A stretch of 39,735 bases of DNA. Origin: Caldilineaceae bacterium. Its GTDB lineage: Bacteria > Chloroflexota > Anaerolineae > Caldilineales > Caldilineaceae. Shown piece after piece: positions 24,699 through 32,063 of the stretch (its first letter is position 1; each line of letters starts with the position of its first letter). The stretch is taken from positions 1-39,735 of the forward strand of contig JAHBVG010000065.1 of assembly GCA_019637695.1 (NCBI GenBank). Reading direction: 5' to 3'. The position numbers and the translations under genes were made by a program. The notes below the pieces were generated by a model that saw only the letters and a list, made by a program, of their open reading frames with translations, made no database searches and was not told the origin of the DNA.

Positions 24699-25619
24699 TC
24701 ATTCCTCCGGATCGTCGAAGAGGTTTCCCAATTCGCGCTCCCAGATATCGTCGAGCGGCATGAAGGTGCGCTCGGTGAATTCCTCGTTGAGTGCGCGCAG
24801 GTAGTCTCGGATCTTCAACTGGGGTAGCTCCCGCGCCAACTCCTCCAGATCCGATTCGATGGTGGCGATCAACTCGTCGCTCTGGCGGCTCAGATCCGAA
24901 AGGCTCATGCCCAGATCGAACATGTGGTTGATCCGCCGCATGATGTCGTACCACGCTTTGTAATCGTTCTCAATGCGGATGCCCTGCGCCGGCACGCCCA
25001 TCTGTCCAAACTCATACGCAGGGACAAAGCCATGCAGGGTCAGACATTCGATGCCGCGCTGTTTGGCTTTGTCCACCATGAAGGTGCCGATGGTGGTGCC
25101 ACCCTGATAGTTGGAGAAGCGCACAGCGTATTCATCCAACTCGGTGCGCATCCTTTCCAAACTGAAGCTGCACGAGACCTCGCGGTCGCGGTCGTAAGGC
25201 ATGGCGCCGTAGACGCCGCCGAAGATGGCAATCCGCGATACGTTCAACGCTTCCACCACATCGAAAAATGCCTGGGCGTAGTTTTCTTCGTCGATGTGAG
25301 GTTCTTCGCCCAAAAAGATGAGCAGCCCCTTCTCGTCGTCCCCGCTGTAGAAGAACTCGTTGGTGTGTTCGCTCATTGACTGCACAAACCCTTCTTTGAG
25401 CGTGACCTCACGGCGCAACAGATGATGGGTCCCCGGCAGTTGGAAGAGGTAGAAGCCCGACGGCTCGATTTCACCGATCTTTTGTGCGCCGCTCTGTTCG
25501 ATGAGATAGGGCGGCAACCCGGAGGAGATTGAACCAGCGTCCGCCCATTGATGCCACCCCGCAATCATTTGGACCTTGCGGGCGCTGGGCTTCTGCCAAA
25601 GCTTGACCGAAGTATGCAT
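24699..25619 (-). CDS. PAC2-family protein
   Basis: 306 aa. Residues ~10-240 fit the PAC2 (proteasome assembly chaperone 2-like) fold: AGWHQWADAGSISSGLPPYL at the start, a central IAIFGGVYGAMPYDRDREVSC and GIECLTLHGFVPAYEF. The last 65 residues are charged and helical. The family is common in actinobacteria, archaea and Chloroflexota; its bacterial role is not settled and a proteasome link cannot be assumed. ATG 25619 is used because AAGGGTG lies about 8 nt upstream; GTG 25628 is the alternative. Transcription continues toward the LysK-like gene across hairpin copy B. Confidence 0.8.
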   Translation of the reverse strand: MHTSVKLWQKPSARKVQMIAGWHQWADAGSISSGLPPYLIEQSGAQKIGEIEPSGFYLFQLPGTHHLLRREVTLKEGFVQSMSEHTNEFFYSGDDEKGLLIFLGEEPHIDEENYAQAFFDVVEALNVSRIAIFGGVYGAMPYDRDREVSCSFSLERMRTELDEYAVRFSNYQGGTTIGTFMVDKAKQRGIECLTLHGFVPAYEFGQMGVPAQGIRIENDYKAWYDIMRRINHMFDLGMSLSDLSRQSDELIATIESDLEELARELPQLKIRDYLRALNEEFTERTFMPLDDIWERELGNLFDDPEE

Positions 25620-25709
25620 GAAATTCACCCTTGGCTAGATTCAAAAAAGAGAAAAGTTCTGCCCTCGATTATACCGGACAGTGCTATCCTGGACAACCGA
25701 CGGCCAAGA

Positions 25710-25789
25710 GGGGTATTGGGTATTAGGTATTGGGTATTGCGTGTTCTGCTCGACGCACCCCTACCAATACCCAATATCCAATATCCAAT
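25710..25789. repeat. Heptad repeat hairpin (GGGTATT type)
   Basis: Left arm 25710-25739 is GGGTATT, GGGTATT, AGGTATT, GGGTATT; right arm 25764-25789 is AATACCC, AATATCC, AATATCC. The arms are complementary and can form a long stem. The right end abuts the TGA stop of the DUF218 gene. The words are the same as those at the left edge of the window. Confidence 0.75.
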
Positions 25790-26586
25790 CATATCTGCCC
25801 ACGCAGGCGCGCGACCCAAATGCCCATGTACTCGCGGATCACATTGGAGATCAGTTCCAAATCTTGGGCGCTGGGGAGGAGGTTGAAGATCTGCACTTCG
25901 AGCGAGGGTTGGGTATAGAATTCCCAATCCGCCTCGGTGAGGAAGAAGTCCGTGGGCGCGGGGATCACGTCGAAGCCCTGGCGCGCGAAAAGGGCGCTTG
26001 CCCGCGGCATGTGCATAGCCGAGGTAACGAGGATAATACGGTCGATGCCCCGTTCCGCCAGAATGGCGCGGCTTTCCACGGCGTTTTCGTAGGTGTTGAG
26101 CGAGCGGGGCTCGTGCCAGAGCGCGTCAGGCGGTACGCCCATCAGTTCCAATGTCTCCGCCATCACCTGCGAACCGGCCATGACGCCAGGACCCATCAGC
26201 ACGGGCACGCCGCCGCTGAGGAGAATGTGGGGCGCTTTCCCCGCTTTGTAGAGATAGGCCGCATAGAGCAGCCGATCCCCGGCCTCGTTGATCTCGTGGA
26301 TTGGGCGCGGCGGCGTGCGCGATCGTTCCCCGCCGCCCAACACCACGATCACCTCCGCCGCGGGGATCTCCGCTTGGGGCAGATAACGCCATTCCAACGA
26401 GCGCACCGCCGCCATCGTCGCCAGGCGGTTGCCGCTCAGCCAGAGTACTGCCAGGCTGAGCGCAATCAGCGTCCACTGTACGCGGCGATAGCGCCCTAAG
26501 ATCAGCGCCGCCGCCAGCAGCACACACGCCAATCCCAGCGGATAGACGAAAAGCGGCAGGAGTTTGGAGAGGAAGAAGGCGATCAT
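25789..26586 (-). CDS. DUF218 (YdcF/SanA/ElyC-type) membrane protein
   Basis: 265 aa. Two N-terminal hydrophobic segments (~5-30 and ~36-52) are followed by a DUF218 domain. It contains VIVVLGGG (~79-86), LLSGG (~122-126), the SLNTYENAVESRAIL segment and VTSAMHMPRA, the family's conserved core residues. Relatives (ElyC, SanA) affect cell envelope integrity, with ElyC linked to lipid-carrier use in envelope polymer synthesis; the biochemical activity is not established. The ATG start has no SD because a heptad tract lies immediately upstream. Confidence 0.85.
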   Translation of the reverse strand: MIAFFLSKLLPLFVYPLGLACVLLAAALILGRYRRVQWTLIALSLAVLWLSGNRLATMAAVRSLEWRYLPQAEIPAAEVIVVLGGGERSRTPPRPIHEINEAGDRLLYAAYLYKAGKAPHILLSGGVPVLMGPGVMAGSQVMAETLELMGVPPDALWHEPRSLNTYENAVESRAILAERGIDRIILVTSAMHMPRASALFARQGFDVIPAPTDFFLTEADWEFYTQPSLEVQIFNLLPSAQDLELISNVIREYMGIWVARLRGQI

Positions 26587-26590
26587 GGGG

Positions 26591-26735
26591 GGAATAGGGT
26601 ATTCGATATTGGATATTGGTGAAGGATGCGGCGATGCATGAAACGTGAACGATTGTCACCTGCCACCTGCAAACCTGCAAACTTGCACACCTGCCACTTG
26701 CCTCCAGTCGTCTGCGATCTGCGATCTACGGTCGT
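26591..26735. repeat. Composite heptad tract, left flank of the hydrolase pair
   Basis: In order: AATAGGG/TATTCGATATTGG words, GAAACGTGAA, ATTGTCACCTGC, ACCTGCC/ACCTGCA-type heptads, CTGCGAT repeats and CGTCCGTCA. The same blocks in the same order occur at 28395-28500 on the other side of the two alpha/beta hydrolase genes. Confidence 0.65.
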
Positions 26736-26738
26736 CCG

Positions 26739-27515
26739 TCAATCCCCCAAAAAGGTATTGACGATCTGCGCCAGCCGCGCCGGCGCCGAGAAGTTGACGG
26801 CGTGCCCCTCCCCGTTGAGGACAACCAGTTGGCCGCGGGGTAGGGATCGGGCAGCGTCCTCGGCCCAGGATTGGGGCACGATCAGATCCTGGCTGCCGCG
26901 CACCACCAGCGCGGGGATCTTCACCTGCGGCAGTTTGCGCTCAATGGGATCGTTGATCAGATGGTCCAGCGTTTGGAGTGTGCGCCAGGGGCCGGCAATA
27001 GAATAGTCGAGCAAGGCGACGGCGTAGAGCGGCAGCGGCTCGAAGAGGAGCGCATCGAAGAAGAGGCGCAGGATCTGCCGGAACGCGGAGCGAGCTGCCG
27101 GATCCACCGATGGCCCGGTGAGGATGGCATGGCTGATCCGCTCAGGATAGCGCAGGGCAAACTCGACGATCACCTGGCAGCCAAAGGAATTCCCTAAAAA
27201 GGCCGCTCGATTCAGCTTTTGCGTCGCTATCCACGCCGCCAGCACATCCGCCAGTTGGGGAATGGTGAGGACATGGTCGGGTTTGGCGCTCTTTCCAAAG
27301 CCGGGCAAATCGGGAACGTAGACAGGCCGGGCGGAGGAGAGCGCTTTCGCTGTGGGGAGCAGATAGCGCCCCGACATAGACAGCCCGTGGACCAATACAA
27401 TCGGCTGCGAGGAGGAATTCCCCTCGCTTGAGATGCGGGCGAAGATGGACAATCCGCAGGCGCTGGATCGCCTCTCGATCCAATGACGGTTGCGCCGCCA
27501 GGGGAAGACAATCAT
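26739..27515 (-). CDS. Alpha/beta hydrolase (second of pair)
   Basis: 258 aa. The oxyanion segment LVHGLSMSG (41-49) precedes nucleophile Ser110 in GNSFGC. The likely acid is Asp in VRGSQDLIVP and the His is in GEGHAVNF. The nucleophile elbow G-N-S-F-G is typical of the epoxide hydrolase/C-C hydrolase superfamily; the substrate is unknown. The ATG overlaps the stop of the upstream hydrolase gene (ATGA), so the two are translated in coupled fashion. Its stop codon begins the sequence TGACGGACGA, also found at the stop of the stress-protein gene at 28497. Confidence 0.85.
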   Translation of the reverse strand: MIVFPWRRNRHWIERRSSACGLSIFARISSEGNSSSQPIVLVHGLSMSGRYLLPTAKALSSARPVYVPDLPGFGKSAKPDHVLTIPQLADVLAAWIATQKLNRAAFLGNSFGCQVIVEFALRYPERISHAILTGPSVDPAARSAFRQILRLFFDALLFEPLPLYAVALLDYSIAGPWRTLQTLDHLINDPIERKLPQVKIPALVVRGSQDLIVPQSWAEDAARSLPRGQLVVLNGEGHAVNFSAPARLAQIVNTFLGD

Positions 27516-28393
27516 CGGCGCGTCGCCTGCCCTGATCCCGCGCCCACTGAAACGGGTCGATCATGTAGAAAATCGTCGAGTACGGCGTTGAAGGCGTCGG
27601 GGCGATCCCACATGGGGTTGTGGCCGGCGCGGGGCAGCACGACAAATCTAGCGTCGTCCAGTCGATCATAGATGCGCACGCCGATCTGCAGGGGAACCAG
27701 CCAATCGTTCTGGCCCCAGACCACGAGTGTGGGCGATTGGATGCGATTCAAACGGGCGCTGATGTCGCTAGTAAGCAGTTCATGCGCAGCCCGCCAGATG
27801 GTGCGCGGCCCAGCCTGCATGGCGTCCCCAAAAAGGATCGGCAGGAAGTTGAACGGCATCTCAAAGATGGCGCGGACGAGGGCAACCGCGGTTTGGGCGC
27901 GGGTGCGCCCCATGGGCAGGGCGGCGGCATCCACAAGGACAAGTCGATCCACAAGTTCGGGGTGGTTGCTGGCCAGATCGGCGGAGATAAAGCCACCCAT
28001 CGAATGGCCGATCAGAATGGCGCGCTCGATCTCCAGCGCTTCCATCCAACGGGTGATGATCTGCGCCATCCGCGCCAAGACAAAGCGCTGCCGGCGTCCA
28101 TGTCCGAAGCCGATTAGATCGATCACATAGACGTGATATTCTTGGGCGAGAAAATTGACGTTCTGCCGCCACCACCGCCCGGACCCTGAAAGCCCGTGAA
28201 TGAGGACCAACGGCGGACCCTCGCCCGCCTCTTGATAGTAGAGGGTCGATCCATCGATCTCGACGCTTCGATATTCGATGGGCGTGCGCTTGCCCCGTAG
28301 CCCGCGCGCCGCCAACATCCTTACAAGATCGCGCTTCCGACGTCTCTGCTCTTCTTCTTTTGGGGCTTGAACTGCGTTTTGATCTTGAGTCAT
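27512..28393 (-). CDS. Alpha/beta hydrolase (first of pair)
   Basis: 293 aa. A charged N-terminal helix (~12-36, EEEQRRRKRDLVRML) is followed by the hydrolase fold with LIHGLSGSGRWW (64-75), Ser131 in IGHSMGG, acid Asp in WGQNDWLVP and His in RAGHNPMWDRP. Residues after ~270 are a short disordered tail. The substrate is unknown; lipid or ester hydrolases score best by eye. ATG 28393 is chosen by position since upstream sequence is a heptad tract and no SD is visible. It forms an overlapping pair with the next gene. Confidence 0.85.
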   Translation of the reverse strand: MTQDQNAVQAPKEEEQRRRKRDLVRMLAARGLRGKRTPIEYRSVEIDGSTLYYQEAGEGPPLVLIHGLSGSGRWWRQNVNFLAQEYHVYVIDLIGFGHGRRQRFVLARMAQIITRWMEALEIERAILIGHSMGGFISADLASNHPELVDRLVLVDAAALPMGRTRAQTAVALVRAIFEMPFNFLPILFGDAMQAGPRTIWRAAHELLTSDISARLNRIQSPTLVVWGQNDWLVPLQIGVRIYDRLDDARFVVLPRAGHNPMWDRPDAFNAVLDDFLHDRPVSVGAGSGQATRR

Positions 28394-28394
28394 G

Positions 28395-28496
28395 ATTGTG
28401 TGAAACGTGAAATGTAATCCGTGATTTGTAATGCGCGAAGAATTGTCACCTGCAACCACTGCGGTCCGCGGTCCGCCGTCTGCGCTCGTTCGTCCG
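28395..28496. repeat. Composite heptad tract, right flank of the hydrolase pair
   Basis: GTGAAAC, GTGAAAT, GTAATCC, GTGATTT, GTAATGC heptads, then ATTGTCACCTGC, GGTCCGC twice, CGTCTGC and CGTCCGTCA. It ends at the TGA of the stress-protein gene. Matches 26635-26750 block by block. Confidence 0.65.
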
Positions 28497-28919
28497 TCAC
28501 TTCACCAACAGCACCGGGCATTGCGCCAGGATGCCGATCCGCTGGCTGATGGTCCCTAATCCCCCCATTGGGTTGACGCGATCGACCTTGCGCGAAGCCA
28601 TCACGATCAGATCCACCTCGTGTTGATCGGCGTAGTCGAGAATCTCGTGTACCCGTTCACCAAAGATGATCTCCGTCGTGACGGAAAGGTTCTCCAGGCA
28701 TCCTTCGGCCAGCAGCGATTCAAACTTTGTTTTTGCTTGCTCCTCTAACTTCGTATAGAAGCCGCCGAGTTCGCCATCGCGGCGTGTATCTGCGATCATC
28801 TCGATCACATGCAGCAAGGTAACGCGTCCTTTGCCTATGTCTACAATGGGTTTGGCGATGATCAAGCTATCTCTGGTCTGGGCAGAAAAATCAACCGGAA
28901 TCAAGATATGTTTGAACAT
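28497..28919 (-). CDS. Universal stress protein (UspA family)
   Basis: 140 aa, a single Usp domain: ILIPVDFS at the N-terminus, VTLLHVIE, EVDLIVMASRK, and the C-terminal nucleotide loop GGLGTISQRIGILAQCPVLLVK (117-138). This loop approximates the G-2x-G-9x-G(S/T) ATP-binding pattern, but the third Gly-Ser is not well kept, so ATP binding is uncertain. GAGGA 7 nt before the ATG is the SD. It is a cytoplasmic stress-associated protein and probably monocistronic. Confidence 0.88.
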   Translation of the reverse strand: MFKHILIPVDFSAQTRDSLIIAKPIVDIGKGRVTLLHVIEMIADTRRDGELGGFYTKLEEQAKTKFESLLAEGCLENLSVTTEIIFGERVHEILDYADQHEVDLIVMASRKVDRVNPMGGLGTISQRIGILAQCPVLLVK

Positions 28920-28955
28920 GGCAAAGTCCTCTGTAAATGGATGGGTAAATCAGAA

Positions 28956-29090
28956 GGGTGTGTTCAAAATGAGTTGGCGGTCTGGGTAGGGGTTTGGGTG
29001 GACGGCCCACAAAAATCGTCTGCGTAAGCCATTGCGCGTCTGCCGTCCACCCAAACCCCTACGAATCATCAACCCATTCTGAATGCACCC
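28956..29090. mobile_element. MITE-like element with 9-bp target-site duplication
   Basis: A 135-bp palindromic element. Its ends are GGGTGTGTTCAAAATGAGTT and, inverted, GGGTGCATTCAGAATGGGTT. The 9-bp direct repeat AAATCAGAA lies exactly outside both ends (28947-28955 and 29091-29099). The inner stem 28986-29006 / 29042-29062 is a perfect 21-bp repeat with GTAGGGG/CCCCTAC ends (hairpin copy C). There is no coding capacity, so a transposase elsewhere in the genome would have moved it. Confidence 0.8.
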
Positions 29091-29153
29091 AAATCAGAAA
29101 GGTGATCAGATCATCACTCGTCTCCTCTAGTCTACCATAGGTCAAGACAGGGT

Positions 29154-30002
29154 TTAGGATGGATTCATCCGCGCGTTGAGCCAGAAGACGAGATCACCCA
29201 ACGGCTTTTCTTTGTCCAGATCGTTGTGGAGTTCGTGATAGTAATCAGGATAGGTGTAGAGGGTCTTGTCGGACGATGAGATATGCTCGAAGAAGTCCAC
29301 CGTGGCTTGAGGAACGACGACTGTATCGGCCATGCCCTGAAGCATGAGAATGGGCATATGGATCGCAGCGGCGCGGCGGGTGACCTCCGCCTGAGCGGTG
29401 AGGATCTCCACAGCCCAGCGCGCGCTGCTGACGGGAACATGCAGCGGGTCCTCGCTGAAGCGGCGCACCACTTCGGGATCGCGTGAGATCCCCTCGGCGC
29501 CGCCCGGACGCTGGATCGAGAATCTAGGATTGATCCGGTTCATCGTCCGCATGAGGAGGACAAGCGATTTCTTTGGATTGGCGAGGAGGGCCGGCGCCGA
29601 GATCGCCAGATAGTCTACACTCGTCGGGAGCGTCAGTGCGTAGACCAGCGAGATCAGCCCGCCCATAGAGTGCCCAAATATGGCCACCGGACGCCCGCGC
29701 TGTTCCGTTCGCGCCATTTGGACTAGGCGATGAATATCGGGCAGATAGTCGGTGAAGCGGTTGATATGACCACGCTGACCGCCAGAGCGCCCGAACCCTT
29801 GATGGTCGAGACAATAGACGGCGTATCCTTCGGGCAGCAGACAGTTGACGAGGTTGGGGTAACGTCCCCCATGTTCACCCAGCCCGTGGACAACGACAAC
29901 GCTGCCGCGGCTGACGCCAGCATTGGGTAGCCAGCGCTGGTAAAAGATGGGGATGCCGAACGCGCCGTCAAAGGTACCTGTCTGATGTTGGAATGCTTCC
30001 AT
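29154..30002 (-). CDS. Monoacylglycerol lipase-like alpha/beta hydrolase
   Basis: 282 aa of the serine aminopeptidase S33/Hydrolase_4 type. VVVHGLGEHGGRY (36-48), DHQGFGRSGGQRGHI, nucleophile Ser112 in FGHSMGG, acid Asp in QGMADTVV and His in YYHELHND are arranged as in monoacylglycerol lipase and lysophospholipase. It likely cleaves monoacylglycerols or lysophospholipids; the exact substrate is not fixed. ATG 30002 has AGGTGG 5 nt upstream and is preferred to GTG 30011. Confidence 0.88.
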   Translation of the reverse strand: MEAFQHQTGTFDGAFGIPIFYQRWLPNAGVSRGSVVVVHGLGEHGGRYPNLVNCLLPEGYAVYCLDHQGFGRSGGQRGHINRFTDYLPDIHRLVQMARTEQRGRPVAIFGHSMGGLISLVYALTLPTSVDYLAISAPALLANPKKSLVLLMRTMNRINPRFSIQRPGGAEGISRDPEVVRRFSEDPLHVPVSSARWAVEILTAQAEVTRRAAAIHMPILMLQGMADTVVVPQATVDFFEHISSSDKTLYTYPDYYHELHNDLDKEKPLGDLVFWLNARMNPS

Positions 30003-30028
30003 CGCAGCCACCTTTCTGTGATTGGATC

Positions 30029-30063
30029 AGACCTGCCAGGGTTTCTGAAAACCTGGCAGGTCT
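30029..30063. repeat. Palindromic hairpin AGACCTGCCAGG…CCTGGCAGGTCT
   Basis: A 15-bp stem with one bulged G and a 4-nt loop. It lies 12 nt past the 3' end of the gene at 30075 and upstream of the lipase-like gene. No T-run follows on either strand. This palindrome is of a kind I recall as common between genes in several phyla; the role is unknown. Confidence 0.6.
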
Positions 30064-30074
30064 CGACTCTCCTC

Positions 30075-31037
30075 TTACAAACTCACCATCCACCGCTGCC
30101 AGGGTGCAATTTCCCATTTGAAACCCAACGACGACCACTGCTGACGGCTGGCGTCAGTATGGTGTTGGCTAAAGGTGCGCAGGCGGATGCGTCCTGAGCC
30201 GCGGCCCAACTGGCCGGGCAACGCCGCCACCAGTTGGCGTTCCAAGTCGCTGCCCCACAGGTGTGGTTTAAGCGAAAGGGTCAGGCGCAATTCATCCTTC
30301 CACTGGTGGTGTTGGATGAAACCTACATCTTCGTCTTCCTGTTGTACGCGCAGTAGTTTAGCGCTGCGCAGGGTGGCGGTGTGCAGCGCAGCCACGGCGT
30401 CAAGATCCTCCTCAAAATCCGCTTCATCTGCGTCCTCTGGGCAGACGTAATCGTAGCGCATCAATTCCAGCGCCCGCGCCTGAAATTGGGTGGGCAATTG
30501 AAGCGTCACTTTGAGTTCTTCGGGCATAGATGGATTCTCTTGCAGCGGAAAGGGCGCCACCATCTGCACGAGCTGATAATCGGGCAGCCACAAGCCTTCT
30601 TCCTCTAGAATGCCCTTGATGGAGAGCGATGAGTCGGACATGAGGCCAAAATAGAAGTAAGGATAGTTCTTGTGTTCTTCGAGCCAATCCAGCCCGACGC
30701 TCAACAGCTTCGAGAGGACTTCGCGTTCCTCGGCGGTGGGTTCTTGACGGGTAAGCGAGCGGCGCACGCCCCAATCAAAGGTTCCCGCCAGATCGCCGCT
30801 GTATTGGAGGATCAGAAAGCCAAGGATATCGGCTGATCCCGGCGTGTCCACGGCAACGAACGAATCCATCTGCCCCTGGAACATGCGCGGCCCAATCAAG
30901 TTCTGAAAGAGCCATCGCTGCCACCAATTCTTCTTAAGGCTTTCCATGCTGCTTGGATCGCTGCTGATGCCAGCGAAGAGCATGTCGATAGCCGTTTTTA
31001 CCTGTTTCCCATTTGCTTTTTCGATCTCAACACTCAC
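30075..31037 (-). CDS. Protein of unknown function, last gene of the CorA operon
   Basis: 320 aa, soluble, no signal peptide. Rich in Trp and aromatic residues in the first third (NWWQRWLFQNLIGPRMF). The middle VDTPGSADILGFLILQYSG recalls a GNAT-like beta strand and loop, and an acidic segment (EDADEADFEEDLDAV) lies near 205. No family was recognised. The start is GTG 31037: it overlaps the TGA of the Nudix gene (GTGA) and has AGGAG 8 nt upstream, whereas ATG 31067 would overlap by 34 nt without an SD. Confidence 0.7.
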   Translation of the reverse strand: MSVEIEKANGKQVKTAIDMLFAGISSDPSSMESLKKNWWQRWLFQNLIGPRMFQGQMDSFVAVDTPGSADILGFLILQYSGDLAGTFDWGVRRSLTRQEPTAEEREVLSKLLSVGLDWLEEHKNYPYFYFGLMSDSSLSIKGILEEEGLWLPDYQLVQMVAPFPLQENPSMPEELKVTLQLPTQFQARALELMRYDYVCPEDADEADFEEDLDAVAALHTATLRSAKLLRVQQEDEDVGFIQHHQWKDELRLTLSLKPHLWGSDLERQLVAALPGQLGRGSGRIRLRTFSQHHTDASRQQWSSLGFKWEIAPWQRWMVSL

Positions 31038-31555
31038 GTCCAATACTCCTGTGCCAATTGGATGCATTCCTGCTCGCTCGGAAAGGTGAGAAGGGCGAGC
31101 GCTTCTGCTGGTGTGTACCAGGCAACCGCATCGACCTCAAAACTCTGGTCGCTCAACTCACCACCCACAACGCGCAGCAGGTAGAAATCAACTCGTTTGA
31201 TGACTAATTCGGGGATGTATCTGCTGTAGGTATCAATATAATGGTACTCAATCGTCTTGAGGAATGCTTCATAGACGGCGACCAGCCCTGTCTCTTCTTC
31301 CACTTCGCGGATCGCCGTCACGAGCGGCTCTTCGTCAGCTTCGAGCCGTCCCTTAGGGAGCTGCCAGCGCCGCCCTCCATTCGTTGCGATGAGCGCAACC
31401 TGAATCGAACCGGCTTCTCCGTCTTGAGCGGGGATGGTTCGATAGACCACGCCCCCAGCCGAATGGCTGCGCCGTGTGGTGCGCCGCTGCTGAAAATGGG
31501 CGCCATTGTGAAAGCGGGGACCGCTGAACCCTGGCTCAGATCCTGTGGACGGCAT
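31034..31555 (-). CDS. Nudix hydrolase
   Basis: 173 aa. A basic, low-complexity N-terminus (~1-30) precedes the Nudix fold. The Nudix box is complete (GX5EX7REUXEEXGU, residues 69-91): GRLEADE, then RE, VEEETGL. The preceding RRWQLPKG is typical of enzymes that hydrolyse dinucleoside polyphosphates or mutagenic nucleotides, but the substrate cannot be set. ATG 31555 with AGGAG 4-5 nt upstream is chosen; it lies 20 nt inside the preceding gene, and the 3' end overlaps the next gene by 4 nt. Confidence 0.88.
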   Translation of the reverse strand: MPSTGSEPGFSGPRFHNGAHFQQRRTTRRSHSAGGVVYRTIPAQDGEAGSIQVALIATNGGRRWQLPKGRLEADEEPLVTAIREVEEETGLVAVYEAFLKTIEYHYIDTYSRYIPELVIKRVDFYLLRVVGGELSDQSFEVDAVAWYTPAEALALLTFPSEQECIQLAQEYWT

Positions 31556-32063
31556 GATTCTCCTGTGGTAGCTGGTGCGATCCATTGGCGATGCGGTGGG
31601 CCAGCGCCCGCGCCAGCCGTTCCCAATTCTGCGGAGGCATTGTCAGCAAGGATGCGGGCAACAGCGCCGGCGCTGTAAACGCCAGCGCGCCCGCCAGATC
31701 CGCTGAGGGCCAGACTGCGCCAGCGCTATCCAATACGGTTTGCGTCTCGATGGATTTATCCAGCAGTACGAGCCAGGCCGCCAGCCCAGCATGACCGCCT
31801 ACCGCAGATTGGATCGCCGGTTGCTCGCCTTTCGTAAAGTGGAAGGCGACAATCCCCTCCGGGGCCAACCAGATCCGCTCTGGGGTGACAAGACCAGGGG
31901 ATCGGTTGGCCTTTCCCCAGGCTTGAAAGCCACGATGCCATTGGGGCAAGGTTGCTGGTTCAATCCACTTGACAGCAGAGCGGAAGGGTCTGCCCTCTTT
32001 GGGCGGCGCGCTTGTGGCCGTTATCCCCTGGCTGGGTGTAAAGTAATACCAAGATCCACTCAT
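31536..32063 (-). CDS. Protein of unknown function between CorA and Nudix
   Basis: 175 aa. Begins MSGSWYYFTPSQG and contains a Trp-rich first half (WIEPATLPQWHRGFQAWGK) and a hydrophobic Ala/Leu-rich middle (GGHAGLAAWLVLL) that is not clearly a membrane helix. No family was recognised. ATG 32063 overlaps the TGA of corA (ATGA) with GGAG 6 nt upstream, which fixes the start. Its 3' end overlaps the Nudix gene by 20 nt. The tight packing suggests expression in fixed proportion to its neighbours. Confidence 0.7.
   Translation of the reverse strand: MSGSWYYFTPSQGITATSAPPKEGRPFRSAVKWIEPATLPQWHRGFQAWGKANRSPGLVTPERIWLAPEGIVAFHFTKGEQPAIQSAVGGHAGLAAWLVLLDKSIETQTVLDSAGAVWPSADLAGALAFTAPALLPASLLTMPPQNWERLARALAHRIANGSHQLPQENHAVHRI

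Noticed and set aside
24699..25619. Evidence for a bacterial proteasome from the PAC2 gene
   Set aside because: Bacterial PAC2 proteins occur widely without proteasomes and no proteasome gene is in the window.
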